64,000 nucleotides of DNA from Paenibacillus zeirhizosphaerae (GTDB lineage: Bacteria > Bacillota > Bacilli > Paenibacillales > Paenibacillaceae). Below are positions 8,298 to 17,392 of this stretch, one piece after another (positions within the stretch are counted from its first letter, which is position 1; every line of letters begins with the position of its first letter). The notes beneath the pieces are model-generated. The model did not search any database. It was not told where the DNA came from and saw only the letters and a program-made list of their open reading frames with translations. The stretch lies in NCBI RefSeq assembly GCF_030705605.1, contig NZ_JAPCKK010000016.1:62001-126000 (forward strand), in the 5' to 3' direction. The translations under genes were made by a program, and so were the position numbers.

Positions 8298-9051
8298 TGC
8301 TGTTCCCTCCCAACACGGTGAGCACATCCAATATCTTTTTAAAAAATTCCTTGCGGGAAGTGCTCCCTTTGACCAGCTCACTGAACATAGCTCCATCCTT
8401 GATAAATAACACCCGGCTGCAGTAGCTGGCGGCAAAGCTGTCATGTGTTACTATCAAAATGGTCGCCTGCTCCTGCTCATTCAATTCCTTCAAGCTTTCC
8501 AGCAGTTCCGTGGCTGCCCTGGAGTCGAGCGCACCCGTCGGTTCATCGGCCAGGATCAGGCGGGGCTTCGTAACCATGGCACGTGATGCTGCCGTGCGCT
8601 GCTTCTGTCCGCCGGAAATCTGAACCGGGTATTTGTCCAAAATGGAAGCGATCCCGAACCGTTCGGCTATTTGCCGAACCCGCTGCTCCATCTCGGCCGC
8701 ATTTTGTTTGGCCAGGGCCAGAGGCAGCAGGATGTTTTCTTTAACCGTCAATGTATCCAGCAAATTATAATCCTGAAAAATGAACCCGAGCTTATCCCGG
8801 CGGAACGCGGACAATTCCTCCTCCCCTAGTTGCAGGATATCGTCCCCATCAATCCGGATCTCCCCCGAAGTTGGCTGATCGATGGTCGCCAGTATATTAA
8901 GCAGCGTGGTTTTGCCGGAACCGGATGCCCCCATGATGCCGACAAATTCACCTTCTTGCACCGTCATATCAATGCCATGCAGCACATGCAGCACATTTCC
9001 TTCGGCACCAAACGCCTTTTTGATTTGCTTAGCTTCCACAATGGTTCTCAT
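8284..9051 (-). CDS. Bce-type ABC transporter ATPase
   Basis: About 255 residues. Walker A is GASGSGKTTLLNIL, the Q-loop is in GFIFQDYNLLDTL, the signature is ISGGQKQRTAASRAM, Walker B is LILADEPTGALD and the switch His is in IVTHD. This is the MacB/BceA group that energises peptide-antibiotic-sensing permeases. Two in-frame ATGs exist (9058-9060 and 9049-9051). The GGAGG is only 2 bp from the first and 11 bp from the second, so I favour the second. It overlaps the permease start and diverges from the two-component genes, forming a complete sensing and resistance module. Confidence 0.92.
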   Translation of the reverse strand: MRTIVEAKQIKKAFGAEGNVLHVLHGIDMTVQEGEFVGIMGASGSGKTTLLNILATIDQPTSGEIRIDGDDILQLGEEELSAFRRDKLGFIFQDYNLLDTLTVKENILLPLALAKQNAAEMEQRVRQIAERFGIASILDKYPVQISGGQKQRTAASRAMVTKPRLILADEPTGALDSRAATELLESLKELNEQEQATILIVTHDSFAASYCSRVLFIKDGAMFSELVKGSTSRKEFFKKILDVLTVLGGNSSDLV

Positions 9052-9160
9052 TTTTCCCATGTCCTCCGCTTCAAAATGTTGTTGCTCTTAACCTTGGTCC
9101 TATCCTATCATCTCCGAAGCAGCGCTGCCTTTGAACAACCTTGCAATGCTCGAAGACAAC

Positions 9161-9197
9161 CTTACATTTTTGTAAGCCTGCTTTTATATAAAAGCAG
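9161..9197. promoter_or_regulatory. Two abutting perfect palindromes in the bce-like divergent promoter
   Basis: CTTACATTTTTGTAAG (9161-9176) and CTGCTTTTATATAAAAGCAG (9178-9197) are perfect palindromes one base apart, between the ATPase gene and the response-regulator gene. The first has the TTACA-N4-TGTAA form that I recall for BceR/YxdJ-type response regulators and is the likely site for activating the ATPase-permease operon. The second may be another operator or a promoter element for the regulator gene. Binding is inferred. Confidence 0.6.
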
Positions 9198-9230
9198 TGG
9201 TGATACAATGGTTCTATGGGAGGTCAAGAC

Positions 9231-9902
9231 ATGAAAATCATGATTATCGAAGACGAGCCCGTTATCCGGGAGCAACTGGTTGAAACACTTGAAAAATGGG
9301 GTTATGAGGTCATCGCCTTGGAAGACTTTCATCAGGTGCTGCAAGCCTTTCTTACGGAAAATCCCCATCTTGTGCTGCTGGACATCAATCTGCCAGCGTT
9401 TGACGGATACTACTGGTGCAGCAGAATCAGAGAGGTTTCCAAGGCGCCAATTATGTTTCTTTCCTCCCGTACTACGCCTATGGATATGGTGATGTCGATG
9501 AACATGGGGGGCGACGACTTTATTGCGAAGCCATTCTATGAGGAGGTGCTGATTGCAAAGATCAAAGCTCTCCTCCGCAGAACCTATTCCTATAGCGAAA
9601 CCTCTCCGAACATTATTGAGCACGATGGGGTCGTACTGAACCTGAACGATGGCTGCATCATCAACGGAGCAAGGAAAACCGAGCTGACTAAAAACGAATT
9701 TAAAATTCTGAAAAATCTGCTTCAGCATAAAGAAAGCATCGTCAGCCGGGAAAAGCTCATGCGCAGCCTGTGGGAAGATGAAAGTTTTGTAGACGATAAT
9801 ACCTTAACGGTTAATATAACCCGTATACGCAAGAAGCTTGCAGAGATCGGAAAAGAAAACTACATCACCACCATAAAGGGAGAAGGGTATATCATAAAAT
9901 GA
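9231..9902 (+). CDS. OmpR/PhoB-family response regulator (BceR-like)
   Basis: 223 residues from ATG 9231, chosen because GGGAGG lies 7 bp upstream; an ATG at 9216 overlaps that site. The receiver domain starts MKIMIIEDEP, with phospho-acceptor Asp in VLLDINLPAFDG and Lys in FIAKPF. A winged-helix output domain follows (ELTKNEFKILKNLLQHKESIVSREKLM, then NTLTVNITRIRKKL). The stop overlaps the kinase start (ATGA). With the divergent ATPase-permease genes this is a Bce-type detoxification module that senses cell-wall-active peptides; the inducer is unknown. Confidence 0.92.
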   Translation: MKIMIIEDEPVIREQLVETLEKWGYEVIALEDFHQVLQAFLTENPHLVLLDINLPAFDGYYWCSRIREVSKAPIMFLSSRTTPMDMVMSMNMGGDDFIAKPFYEEVLIAKIKALLRRTYSYSETSPNIIEHDGVVLNLNDGCIINGARKTELTKNEFKILKNLLQHKESIVSREKLMRSLWEDESFVDDNTLTVNITRIRKKLAEIGKENYITTIKGEGYIIK

Positions 9903-10951
9903 GCCTCCTACACTATCTTGAACAGAAACGTTTCTTTTTATTGTTTTACCTTGGAATCGCCTTGTTTGTGACTTTGATGATCGCGGTTTGCAGCAGCCCG
10001 GACATGCTTGTGGACAATATCGTGTATACGAATCTGGGCTGTGCGTTGCTGGCGGCTGCCTACATCATCATCGGCTACTTTTACCGGAATGCTTTTTACC
10101 ATGAACTGCAGGACATGCTTCATATGAAGCAGCAGGATATGCTGGCCGTACTTCCGCAACCCAAAGACCCTGAGCAAAAGCTGTATCTACAGCTCCTGAA
10201 GGCAGTACTGGCCATGCAGTTGAAGGAGCTTGAGCAGCTTCATGCAGATAAAAAGGATCATCAGGATTTTATAATGTCCTGGATTCATGAAGTCAAGCTC
10301 CCCATAACCGCAAGCCGCCTGCTCATCAGCAATAGCTCAGGCAAAAGCGCAGACTATTTGGCGGACAAATTCGAGGATGAGCTGGGCAAAATCGATAATT
10401 TGGTCGATCAGACGCTCTATTATTCCAGACTGGATTCCTTTTCCAAAGACTACTTGATTGCGGAGGTCTCATTACACAGTGTCGTCAAAGAGAGCATCCG
10501 CAAACATTCCAAGCTATTTATACATAAACATATCCAGCTTAATCTGTGGGAAGAGCCACAGAACGTGCACACCGATAGCAAATGGCTGGGGTTCGTGGTG
10601 GATCAGATTCTCTCCAATGCTTTGAAATACACGAGGAACGGCGGTACGATCTCCTTTTCCTATGCAGAAACCACCAGGGAAAAACAGCTGCATATTCATG
10701 ACACCGGTATCGGAATCAAACCTGAAGATCTTCCACGGGTATTTGATAGGGGCTTTACCGGCTTTGCTGGAAGAAGCTATGCAAAATCTACCGGGATGGG
10801 GCTTTACCTTGCCAAAAATTTAGCCTTAAAGCTCGGGCATGATCTGTCGATTCAATCCAGCGAAGGTCAATCCACAACCGTGACGATTCATTTTTTCAAA
10901 AACAGCAGTTACCATAACGTGTGGTCAACCTCACCGGATTCCTCTGCCTAA
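9899..10951 (+). CDS. Intramembrane-sensing histidine kinase (BceS-like)
   Basis: 350 residues with two closely spaced N-terminal membrane helices (about 12-32 and 40-61) and almost no extracellular loop. The dimerisation His is in SWIHEVKLPITASRLL, the WIHEVK-P signature of the BceS group. ATP-binding motifs follow: DQILSNALKY (N box), HDTGIGI (G1), FDRGFTGF (F) and TGMGLYLAKNLA (G2). These kinases do not sense drugs directly but read the transport flux of the partner ABC permease, which is encoded divergently here. The fused hydrolase on that permease makes this sensing pair unusual. Confidence 0.92.
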   Translation: MSLLHYLEQKRFFLLFYLGIALFVTLMIAVCSSPDMLVDNIVYTNLGCALLAAAYIIIGYFYRNAFYHELQDMLHMKQQDMLAVLPQPKDPEQKLYLQLLKAVLAMQLKELEQLHADKKDHQDFIMSWIHEVKLPITASRLLISNSSGKSADYLADKFEDELGKIDNLVDQTLYYSRLDSFSKDYLIAEVSLHSVVKESIRKHSKLFIHKHIQLNLWEEPQNVHTDSKWLGFVVDQILSNALKYTRNGGTISFSYAETTREKQLHIHDTGIGIKPEDLPRVFDRGFTGFAGRSYAKSTGMGLYLAKNLALKLGHDLSIQSSEGQSTTVTIHFFKNSSYHNVWSTSPDSSA

Positions 10952-10985
10952 CCGCTATTCCAAAGCTTTGCCATTTCAACAAATA

Positions 10986-11020
10986 AACCCTTTCACTTCT
11001 TTGCCAGAAGCGAAAGGGTT
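10986..11020. terminator. Bidirectional terminator
   Basis: AACCCTTTC and CGAAAGGGTT form a stem between the convergent kinase gene (plus) and secreted-protein gene (minus). T-rich tails are short on both sides. Confidence 0.65.
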
Positions 11021-11030
11021 GAATCAAGAG

Positions 11031-11804
11031 TTAGTATTCAACTCCATGAATCCATTGCAATTTTGAATACTGCTTCATGGGGATTCCTGTGGTATCAAAC
11101 AAACTTTTATCATCAACATATTTATGCTCATAAGCAACAGAGTATTGTTGTGTTTTGATCCCTTTATATTCAGAGTATGCTTCCAATTTAACAGGCAGTC
11201 CGGTAGCTTCGTCGAGCTGAGCATATTCATTGATGACCACTTTACTGCCTTCCGGCTGGATATCGTCTTCCAGCATATTCTGACCAGAAAGCTTGATTAG
11301 CTTCTTCCCGTCCTGTGCTTCCAGAAGTCCTTCATGTTTCCACCCTGTTTTGGCAAATTCGGCTTTACTGTCGGCAAAGGATGTCCATGTATCAACACTC
11401 AGCTTTTCCTTTTCTGACAGTTTGTAGTATTTTCCGCTTATAGCCTTCCCGTTTTTATCTCTTGCAACCTCTACCCATTTCGTTCCGTTTTCTTTTAAGT
11501 ACTGACTGATTGGATGGATTGTTCCATCCTCTTCTTTGGCCATCATGTCGATCCTTTTGTCGTGAGTTACAGGATCTACCCACGTTTCTACCACCGCATT
11601 CACACTGCCGTCATCAAGGTAAGAGATCTCCTTGGTATATTCAATACGACTTTGCGTTTCTTTGTTTGCAGACTGAAGTCCTCCAGTTTCTTTGCTTGTG
11701 GACTGAGGTCCTCCGGTTGCAGGTTCTGTTGCCATTGCAAATGCTGCAGTTGAAGTAAGCGCCAGTGATGCCATCATTGTGGATGCGATCAATAATCGTT
11801 TCAA
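11031..11804 (-). CDS. Exported protein of unknown function
   Basis: 257 residues starting at TTG with AAGGAG 9 bp upstream. A clear signal peptide (MKRLL, hydrophobic core, AFA-MA cleavage region near 23) is followed by a short low-complexity stretch with two near-copies of TGG(P/L)QS(T/A)(S/N)KET. The mature part has many short beta-strand-like segments (YLDDGSVNAVVETWVDPVT, YEHKYVDDKSLFD). The layout recalls LolA-like lipid-binding folds of Firmicutes, but no signature residue allows a call. It lies 147 bp after the two-component operon and may belong to its output. I do not recognise the family. Confidence 0.7.
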   Translation of the reverse strand: MKRLLIASTMMASLALTSTAAFAMATEPATGGPQSTSKETGGLQSANKETQSRIEYTKEISYLDDGSVNAVVETWVDPVTHDKRIDMMAKEEDGTIHPISQYLKENGTKWVEVARDKNGKAISGKYYKLSEKEKLSVDTWTSFADSKAEFAKTGWKHEGLLEAQDGKKLIKLSGQNMLEDDIQPEGSKVVINEYAQLDEATGLPVKLEAYSEYKGIKTQQYSVAYEHKYVDDKSLFDTTGIPMKQYSKLQWIHGVEY

Positions 11805-11951
11805 TTCAATAATCTCCTTTAAGCAATTTAATTTTGAATCAGATTCTTTATATTAAAACCACAGATACGGCCGTTCTGTAATGTTACTTTAACAAGTGAC
11901 TGTATCCAGGACTCATCATAATCCCATCTTTTTAGCATCATTTATTCGTTT

Positions 11952-12764
11952 TTATTGAAAAGACCAGGAGATGGTCAAGCTTTTTTTGTCTTGGGCGATG
12001 AGAAATGAATATACGACCGTTTGGTTGCCATCGGTATAATCATGTACTAATGCCATGGCCATACCGGATGTTCGATCATCAACGGGATAATCCTGATCTG
12101 ATTCCTCTGACATACTGTTCAAAGGAGGGAACGGCCCGTTATCATTGCTATAACCGCCTTCAGGTAATTTTCTGGCATGATCTGATTGCTCAAGGGAAAG
12201 CCCTATATAGTCTTGCCAATGAAGGTATGCATTGTCGTAATCCAAGACCAGGGGTTTGACGACCGATTCAATGCTCAGCTCGTAAATTTTATGGGTGTCC
12301 GCGTCCATCGTAAAAGAGATTCGATACTGGTTGGAATACATTGTCATGACATAGTAATTCACGACCAGGTCCGGCCTTGACGTATCAAAGCTGGTAAATG
12401 AAGATCCCTCAAATCCGGTGCTTAGGCCGTCTTCCAGAGCAGGAAGCAGCTTTTTTTCTCTCAGCGTCTGCAATTCGGCATAACATACGGCGTTGAGCTT
12501 TTCCAGGTCAGCTGCTGATAACTGCGCGTTCTGAACAACCACAATGTCTTTGGAATGAACACGTTTATCATAGAGAACGCGCAGTTTGTCTATCATACTA
12601 TACTGCGTGGAAGGATTATTTTCTTGAGCTTTAATTTTCTGTAAATGGATTTGTCCCAGCAGTTGCTGATCATTGACTTTGGAAAGCAGTAGCGGAAATA
12701 CTGCAGAAAATGCCATCAATAGAATGAGTACAAGAAATAGGGTCATGATTTTAAATGTTTTCAT
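11952..12764 (-). CDS. Membrane-anchored protein of unknown function, third gene of a two-component operon
   Basis: About 270 residues from ATG 12762-12764 (GAGG 10 bp upstream; a GTG at 12773 is nearly on top of the ribosome binding site). One N-terminal membrane helix (about residues 5-25) leaves the rest outside. The C-terminal half has paired strands (DLVVNYYVMTMYSNQYRISFTMD, HKIYELSIESVV) that suggest a PepSY- or YycH-like beta fold, but no family is recognised. Its ATG overlaps the kinase stop (ATGA), indicating tight translational coupling. It may be a sensor accessory protein, as YycH/YycI are for WalK; that comparison is positional only. Confidence 0.68.
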   Translation of the reverse strand: MKTFKIMTLFLVLILLMAFSAVFPLLLSKVNDQQLLGQIHLQKIKAQENNPSTQYSMIDKLRVLYDKRVHSKDIVVVQNAQLSAADLEKLNAVCYAELQTLREKKLLPALEDGLSTGFEGSSFTSFDTSRPDLVVNYYVMTMYSNQYRISFTMDADTHKIYELSIESVVKPLVLDYDNAYLHWQDYIGLSLEQSDHARKLPEGGYSNDNGPFPPLNSMSEESDQDYPVDDRTSGMAMALVHDYTDGNQTVVYSFLIAQDKKSLTISWSFQ

Positions 12765-14218
12765 TTTCCGCACACCTCTTTAAAACGGATATATACGGAA
12801 GTCCCCTGACCAGGAACACTTTCAAAATCCATTTCGGCATGGTGCATTTCGATAATTTGTGAACATATGGTCAGTCCCAATCCTGCGCCGCCCTCTGCTC
12901 TGGAACGCGATTGATCCGCCATATAAAATGCTTCCGTGATTTTGGATAACTCTTCCGGCTCCATCCCTTTACCATTGTCCGTGATGATGATGCTATAACC
13001 CTTGTTGTCCATTTTACCCAGGAAACGAATACAACCCTCAGTCTCAATGGATTTTCTGGCGTTATCCAGCAGATTAAGACAAACCGTTTTCATCAAATCA
13101 GGCTCTATCAACAAATTCGCCTCATCCGCCTCCATGACCAGTTCTATCCCTTCGCGCTTGAGTATAGGTGAAATCACACTTTGCACGGATTCAAATAAAT
13201 GAGACGCAGGAACCCTTTTCATGTTGAATTGCTGTTTTTTCAATACGATCAGATCCATTAATTTGAGCGAAAGGGCTTCCAGCCTTCTTCCTTCCTGAAA
13301 AATATGATTGGCATACAGAATCATCTGCTCCTGTTCAACGTTTCTCGAACGAAGCATATCGGCGTAACCGATAATCGAGGTCATAGGTGTCTTTAACTCA
13401 TGGGCAAAGCTTGCAATAAAATGTTCCTGGCGCCGCGCAGCATCTTCCAGCTCCGCTACCATGTGCTCCAGGCTCCTGGACATATGGCGGAAAGCCTTGG
13501 CAAGCAAACCGATTTCATCATTACTGTCCTGGAAAGCCGGAAGTTTAAAATCCCCTTCAGCAATGCTCTTGGTTGCCCTGGCAAGTGTTTTGATCGGTTT
13601 AGTCAGCCAGTAAGCAACAAACAAAATCAGAATAAAGCTCAAGCCAATCATGCCAAAAATCAAGCCGTAAAAAACTTGGTATTGATTTTCCCTGCTTTTA
13701 AACAATGAGGTAATGTCCCGATAAGTTTCCAGATAGAAGGTTTCTCCGTCAGACACAATAGCGCTGGCAACCCTGATGAAATACTGTTCGCCTAGCGGCA
13801 CCACTTCATAACCTTGCGTACTGTGATCTAGCCTTTTGATCAATTCATTGTCAAATCCCGGGGTTCCGGTGGTATGGATGGTTAGATAGTTACTGCTACT
13901 GATCCGGAATGGGACGGTCCCGTTAGAAGTACTCACGGTAATGGTCTCTAAAGCGCTTTTAATCAGACTATCCCGCAGTTGACGCTGCTCCAGTTTCGAA
14001 ACAGCTTCATCGGTATAGAATGCGGCGGCACTTTGGTATGTTTTCGAAAGTTCTTTGTCCAAAGATGCTCTCAGAATATCATTTTCTTTGAGAGAATAGC
14101 CTATTTCCTGCTTTAAAGCAGATTGAAAGAGTGTGTTGATCATAATCGAGCTCCCCAGGCTGAACATAAACAAAGTAATAATGCTTGTACTGAAAAAAAA
14201 CTTCCAAAAGAGCTTCAT
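12761..14218 (-). CDS. Sensor histidine kinase with extracellular domain and HAMP
   Basis: 485 residues. TM1 is about 8-28, an extracellular sensor of about 150 residues follows, TM2 is near 180-202 (GLIFGMIGLSFILILFVAYWL), then HAMP (TKPIKTLARATKSIAEGDF). The phospho-acceptor His is in SFAHELKTPMTSIIGYADML. ATP-binding motifs are CLNLLDNARKS (N), ITDNGKGMEPEEL (G1) and GGAGLGLTICSQI (G2). The sensor region has no recognisable PAS or Cache motif. It is coupled by overlap to the response regulator upstream and the anchored protein downstream. The signal is unknown; an envelope cue is plausible. Confidence 0.9.
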   Translation of the reverse strand: MKLFWKFFFSTSIITLFMFSLGSSIMINTLFQSALKQEIGYSLKENDILRASLDKELSKTYQSAAAFYTDEAVSKLEQRQLRDSLIKSALETITVSTSNGTVPFRISSSNYLTIHTTGTPGFDNELIKRLDHSTQGYEVVPLGEQYFIRVASAIVSDGETFYLETYRDITSLFKSRENQYQVFYGLIFGMIGLSFILILFVAYWLTKPIKTLARATKSIAEGDFKLPAFQDSNDEIGLLAKAFRHMSRSLEHMVAELEDAARRQEHFIASFAHELKTPMTSIIGYADMLRSRNVEQEQMILYANHIFQEGRRLEALSLKLMDLIVLKKQQFNMKRVPASHLFESVQSVISPILKREGIELVMEADEANLLIEPDLMKTVCLNLLDNARKSIETEGCIRFLGKMDNKGYSIIITDNGKGMEPEELSKITEAFYMADQSRSRAEGGAGLGLTICSQIIEMHHAEMDFESVPGQGTSVYIRFKEVCGK

Positions 14219-14874
14219 TGCTTCACCACAAACCGGTAGCCAATTTTGTATACCGCAACAATTTGTTCTTCCCAGCCCATCTTTTTTCGCAGCCTCTGCA
14301 CGTGCAAGTCAACGGTTCGGCTGTCTCCCATATAATCATCGCCCCATATTTTTTCATAGATTTGTTCCCGGAAAAGGGCGATGTTTTTACTGCGAACAAA
14401 GAGTAACAGCAGCTCATACTCTTTCAATGTCAGTGCAATTGTGTCCTCTCCCTTTTTAACAATACGGGAAAGGGTATCGATAGAGGCATCTGCAATTTGT
14501 AAATAGCGTTCATTTTTTTTATTACGCCGTAAAACGCTTTCGACACGAGCCAGCAGCTCAATGATTTCAAAGGGTTTGCCTAGATAATCGTCTGCCCCCA
14601 GCTTAAGCCCTCTCACTCTCTCCTCTACACCCGCTTTAGCTGTAATAAAAATAACGGGAATATCCCGTGGTTTGATATATTCAAGCAGCTCATATCCATT
14701 GATTATAGGCAGCATAATATCAAGCAAAATCAGGTCATAGCTGTTTTGTTCAATCAGTTCAGCAGCTTGTCCTCCATCAAAAGCACAAACACAACGGTAC
14801 CCGGCTTCAATAAGATTGATTTTAATGAAGTCGGATATGTTTTTTTCATCTTCAACAATAAGTATATTAATCAT
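14215..14874 (-). CDS. OmpR/PhoB-family response regulator
   Basis: 219 residues. The receiver domain begins MINILIVEDEKNISDF, with phospho-acceptor Asp in LILLDIMLPIING and conserved Lys in YLGKPFEII. The DNA-binding winged helix carries LTLKEYELLLLFV and SRTVDLHVQRLRKKMG. No strong ribosome binding site precedes ATG 14872-14874. Two 11-bp direct repeats sit at the -35 of the promoter, matching how OmpR-type activators bind, so autoactivation is likely. First gene of a regulator-kinase-anchored protein operon. Confidence 0.92.
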   Translation of the reverse strand: MINILIVEDEKNISDFIKINLIEAGYRCVCAFDGGQAAELIEQNSYDLILLDIMLPIINGYELLEYIKPRDIPVIFITAKAGVEERVRGLKLGADDYLGKPFEIIELLARVESVLRRNKKNERYLQIADASIDTLSRIVKKGEDTIALTLKEYELLLLFVRSKNIALFREQIYEKIWGDDYMGDSRTVDLHVQRLRKKMGWEEQIVAVYKIGYRFVVKQ

Positions 14875-14972
14875 TCGTAGTTCACGTAGAATCCAAGTAT
14901 CCTCTTTTTAGAGGTGGTTGGATTGCTTTCCTTTCTCCCGAATCCAATTTTGTTGGTTGGTTGCACCCATTG

Positions 14973-15005
14973 ATTATACTTTAAAATTGCATCAAAATTG
15001 CATCA
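14973..15005 (-). promoter_or_regulatory. Promoter with tandem response-regulator half-sites
   Basis: On the minus strand TGATGCAATTT occurs twice head-to-tail (15005-14995 and 14994-14984), immediately followed by a TATAAT -10 (14978-14973). The repeats replace a normal -35, with an 11-bp period as used by OmpR/PhoB-type activators. Probable autoregulatory site of the regulator at 14215. Confidence 0.62.
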
Positions 15006-15084
15006 GCAGCAAGGCAAGAAAGTGATATTTCGTTGCATTTTCTTCATATTTATGGGAACCCCTTTATCCTTATAGAGACGAAAA

Positions 15085-15134
15085 AAACTCCTACAAATAA
15101 TCACCGTTAAATCCATGATCATCTGTAGGAGTTT
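15085..15134 (-). terminator. Terminator of the zwf-tal-gnd operon
   Basis: AAACTCCTACA and TGTAGGAGTTT form an 11-bp stem, with T-rich sequence on the minus-strand exit (TTTTTTT). It lies 19 bp after the gnd stop. Confidence 0.78.
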
Positions 15135-15152
15135 ATTTTCATTTATCTATGC

Positions 15153-16568
15153 TCAGTTTTTATCCATCCACTGAAAGTGGAAGCTTCCTTCGCGGTCTGT
15201 GCGCTGGAAGGTGTGTGCGCCAAAGTAGTCTCTTTGCGCTTGCAGCAGATTGGCTGGCAGACGCTCGGAACGATAGCTGTCGTAGTATGCCAGTGCAGAT
15301 GCGAAAGCAGGAACCGGAATGCCTCTTGTTACGGCAATCGCTACAACTTTTCTCCATGCTTCCTGATAGCTCTCGATCACGCCGCCGAAGTAGTCGTCCA
15401 GGAACAGGTTTTTCAGCTCAGGGTTGCGGTCATAGGCATCCTTGATGTTTTGCAGGAATCTGGCACGGATAATGCAGCCGCCGCGGAAGATCATCGCAAT
15501 TTTGCCATAGTCGAGATTCCAGTTGTATTCCTCGGAAGCGGCTCTCATCTGCGCGAAGCCTTGGGCATAGGAAGCGATCTTGCTGGCATAGAGCGCTTTG
15601 CGCACAGCTTCAATAAGCTCTTGGGCATCGCCGTCATAGCTTGCTACAGCCGGGCCGTTCAATTTTTGGCTTGCTGCCACACGCTCTTCCTTCATGGCCG
15701 AGATGAAGCGTGAGAATACGGATTCTGTAATGATCGACAGCGGTACGCCCAGATCCAATGCGCTTTGGCTGGTCCATTTGCCCGTTCCTTTTTGGCCTGC
15801 CGAATCAAGAATCACATCGACCATCGGTTTGCCCGTATCCGGGTCTGTCTTGGAGAAGATGTCAGCCGTAATTTCGATCAGGTAGCTGTCCAGCTCGCCA
15901 TTGTTCCATTCCGTGAAAATTTCATGCAGCTCGCTTGTGCTTACATTCAATACATCCTTCAGGATGTGGTATGCTTCGCCGATCAGCTGCATATCGCCGT
16001 ACTCGATGCCATTGTGCACCATTTTCACATAATGACCCGCACCATCCGGTCCGATATAGGTCGAACAAGCGTCCCCGTTCACTTTGGCGGAAATGGCTGT
16101 CAGGATCGGCTCTACCAGCTCATATGCTTCCTTCTGGCCGCCAGGCATGATGGCCGGTCCTTTCAACGCGCCCTCTTCACCGCCGGATACACCCGCCCCG
16201 ATAAAGCGCAATCCTTTGGCTGACAATTCTTTATTTCTTCTTTGTGTATCAGGGAAATAGGCGTTGCCGCCGTCAATCAGAATATCTCCTTCATCCAGGT
16301 ACGGTACCAATTGATTAATCGTGTCATCGGTGGGCTGTCCAGCCTTAACCATGATTAAGATTCTGCGGGGCACTTCCAGCGATTGAACAAATTCTTCAAC
16401 ACTGTATGTACCCACAAAGTTTTTGCCTGGGCTTTCTTCCAGCAGCTCCTTCGTTTTTTCAGCAGAACGGTTATATAAAGAGACGGAAAATCCCTTGCTT
16501 TCGATATTCAAGGCCAGGTTTTTCCCCATGACCGCCAGGCCAACGACACCAATTTGTTGTTTGCTCAT
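15153..16568 (-). CDS. gnd: 6-phosphogluconate dehydrogenase, decarboxylating
   Basis: 471 residues, the normal length. It converts 6-phosphogluconate to ribulose-5-phosphate, CO2 and NADPH. The N-terminal Rossmann motif is [14 protein letters not shown]. The substrate-site signature [22 protein letters not shown] and the catalytic-Lys region [15 protein letters not shown] are intact. C-terminal blocks include [17 protein letters not shown] and [11 protein letters not shown]. The GAGG ribosome binding site is at normal spacing from ATG. It follows the transaldolase and zwf genes, so oxidative and non-oxidative pentose-phosphate steps are co-expressed. Confidence 0.97.
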   Translation of the reverse strand: MSKQQIGVVGLAVMGKNLALNIESKGFSVSLYNRSAEKTKELLEESPGKNFVGTYSVEEFVQSLEVPRRILIMVKAGQPTDDTINQLVPYLDEGDILIDGGNAYFPDTQRRNKELSAKGLRFIGAGVSGGEEGALKGPAIMPGGQKEAYELVEPILTAISAKVNGDACSTYIGPDGAGHYVKMVHNGIEYGDMQLIGEAYHILKDVLNVSTSELHEIFTEWNNGELDSYLIEITADIFSKTDPDTGKPMVDVILDSAGQKGTGKWTSQSALDLGVPLSIITESVFSRFISAMKEERVAASQKLNGPAVASYDGDAQELIEAVRKALYASKIASYAQGFAQMRAASEEYNWNLDYGKIAMIFRGGCIIRARFLQNIKDAYDRNPELKNLFLDDYFGGVIESYQEAWRKVVAIAVTRGIPVPAFASALAYYDSYRSERLPANLLQAQRDYFGAHTFQRTDREGSFHFQWMDKN

Positions 16569-16686
16569 TGTTATATCCTCTTTTCGTCATTAATCTATTT
16601 TGAAAAGGCACTGCGCGGGCGGCATGTAACTTGACACAACCGCCGCGCCTGCCTGAGTTTTGAGAAAGGTCTTGCTTAATACAAAT

Positions 16687-17352
16687 TTACTGCACTGCTT
16701 TTTTCCAGTCGTTTGCGAATTTCTCCAAACCTTGATCTGTCAATGGGTGCTTGGAGATTTGTTCGATAACGGAGAAAGGAACGGTTGCAATATGCGCGCC
16801 GGCCATAGCAACACGGGTCACGTGATCCGGATGTCTGACGGAAGCTGCGATAATTTGCGAATCCAGGTTATGAATGCGGAACAATTCAGCAACTTTGACA
16901 ATCAACTGCACACCATCTTCCGAAATATCATCCAGGCGGCCAAGGAATGGCGACACATAGGTAGCGCCTGCACGGGCTGCCAGAAGAGCCTGGTTAGCGG
17001 TGAAAATCAGCGTCACGTTAGTTTTCACGCCTTTTTTCGTCAGGTAACGGCAAGCCTCCAGGCCGGCCAGTGTCATTGGCAGTTTGATGGTAATGTTTTT
17101 ATCGTTATTATTGATTTTGATCAGCTCATCAGCTTGGGCAATCATCTCTTCCGCTGTCACTGCATCTGGTGTCACCTCTGCGGAAACCGATTCAACCTCA
17201 GGCACGGCCTGCAAAATTTCTTCAATGCGTGTTTCAAAGGATACGCCTTCTTTGACCACGAGAGACGGATTCGTAGTTACGCCCGACAGGACGCCAATTT
17301 TATATGCCTTTTTAATATCTTCCAGGTTTGCAGTATCCACAAAAAACTTCAT
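16687..17352 (-). CDS. Transaldolase, short (fructose-6-phosphate aldolase-type) subfamily
   Basis: 221 residues, the length of the TalC/FSA-like decameric group. It starts [17 protein letters not shown] and contains [13 protein letters not shown]. The Schiff-base Lys is in [14 protein letters not shown], followed by [31 protein letters not shown]. In Firmicutes this subfamily acts as transaldolase in the non-oxidative pentose-phosphate pathway. GGAGG precedes ATG. It sits between zwf (41 bp upstream) and gnd. Fructose-6-phosphate aldolase activity cannot be excluded from sequence alone. Confidence 0.93.
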   Translation of the reverse strand: MKFFVDTANLEDIKKAYKIGVLSGVTTNPSLVVKEGVSFETRIEEILQAVPEVESVSAEVTPDAVTAEEMIAQADELIKINNNDKNITIKLPMTLAGLEACRYLTKKGVKTNVTLIFTANQALLAARAGATYVSPFLGRLDDISEDGVQLIVKVAELFRIHNLDSQIIAASVRHPDHVTRVAMAGAHIATVPFSVIEQISKHPLTDQGLEKFANDWKKAVQ

Positions 17353-17392
17353 TGTAAATTACCTCCATATTTTGGTTTGTGTTTTATATAAA

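Noticed and set aside
5100..8444. Permease-hydrolase frame extended to ATG 8444
   Set aside because: The extra 49 codons lie wholly inside the ATPase gene and translate to unrelated sequence; GTG 8297 has a strong ribosome binding site.
16660..17391. Plus-strand frame of 243 codons opposite the transaldolase
   Set aside because: Antisense shadow of a clear transaldolase; composition is Cys/His-rich and lacks motifs.
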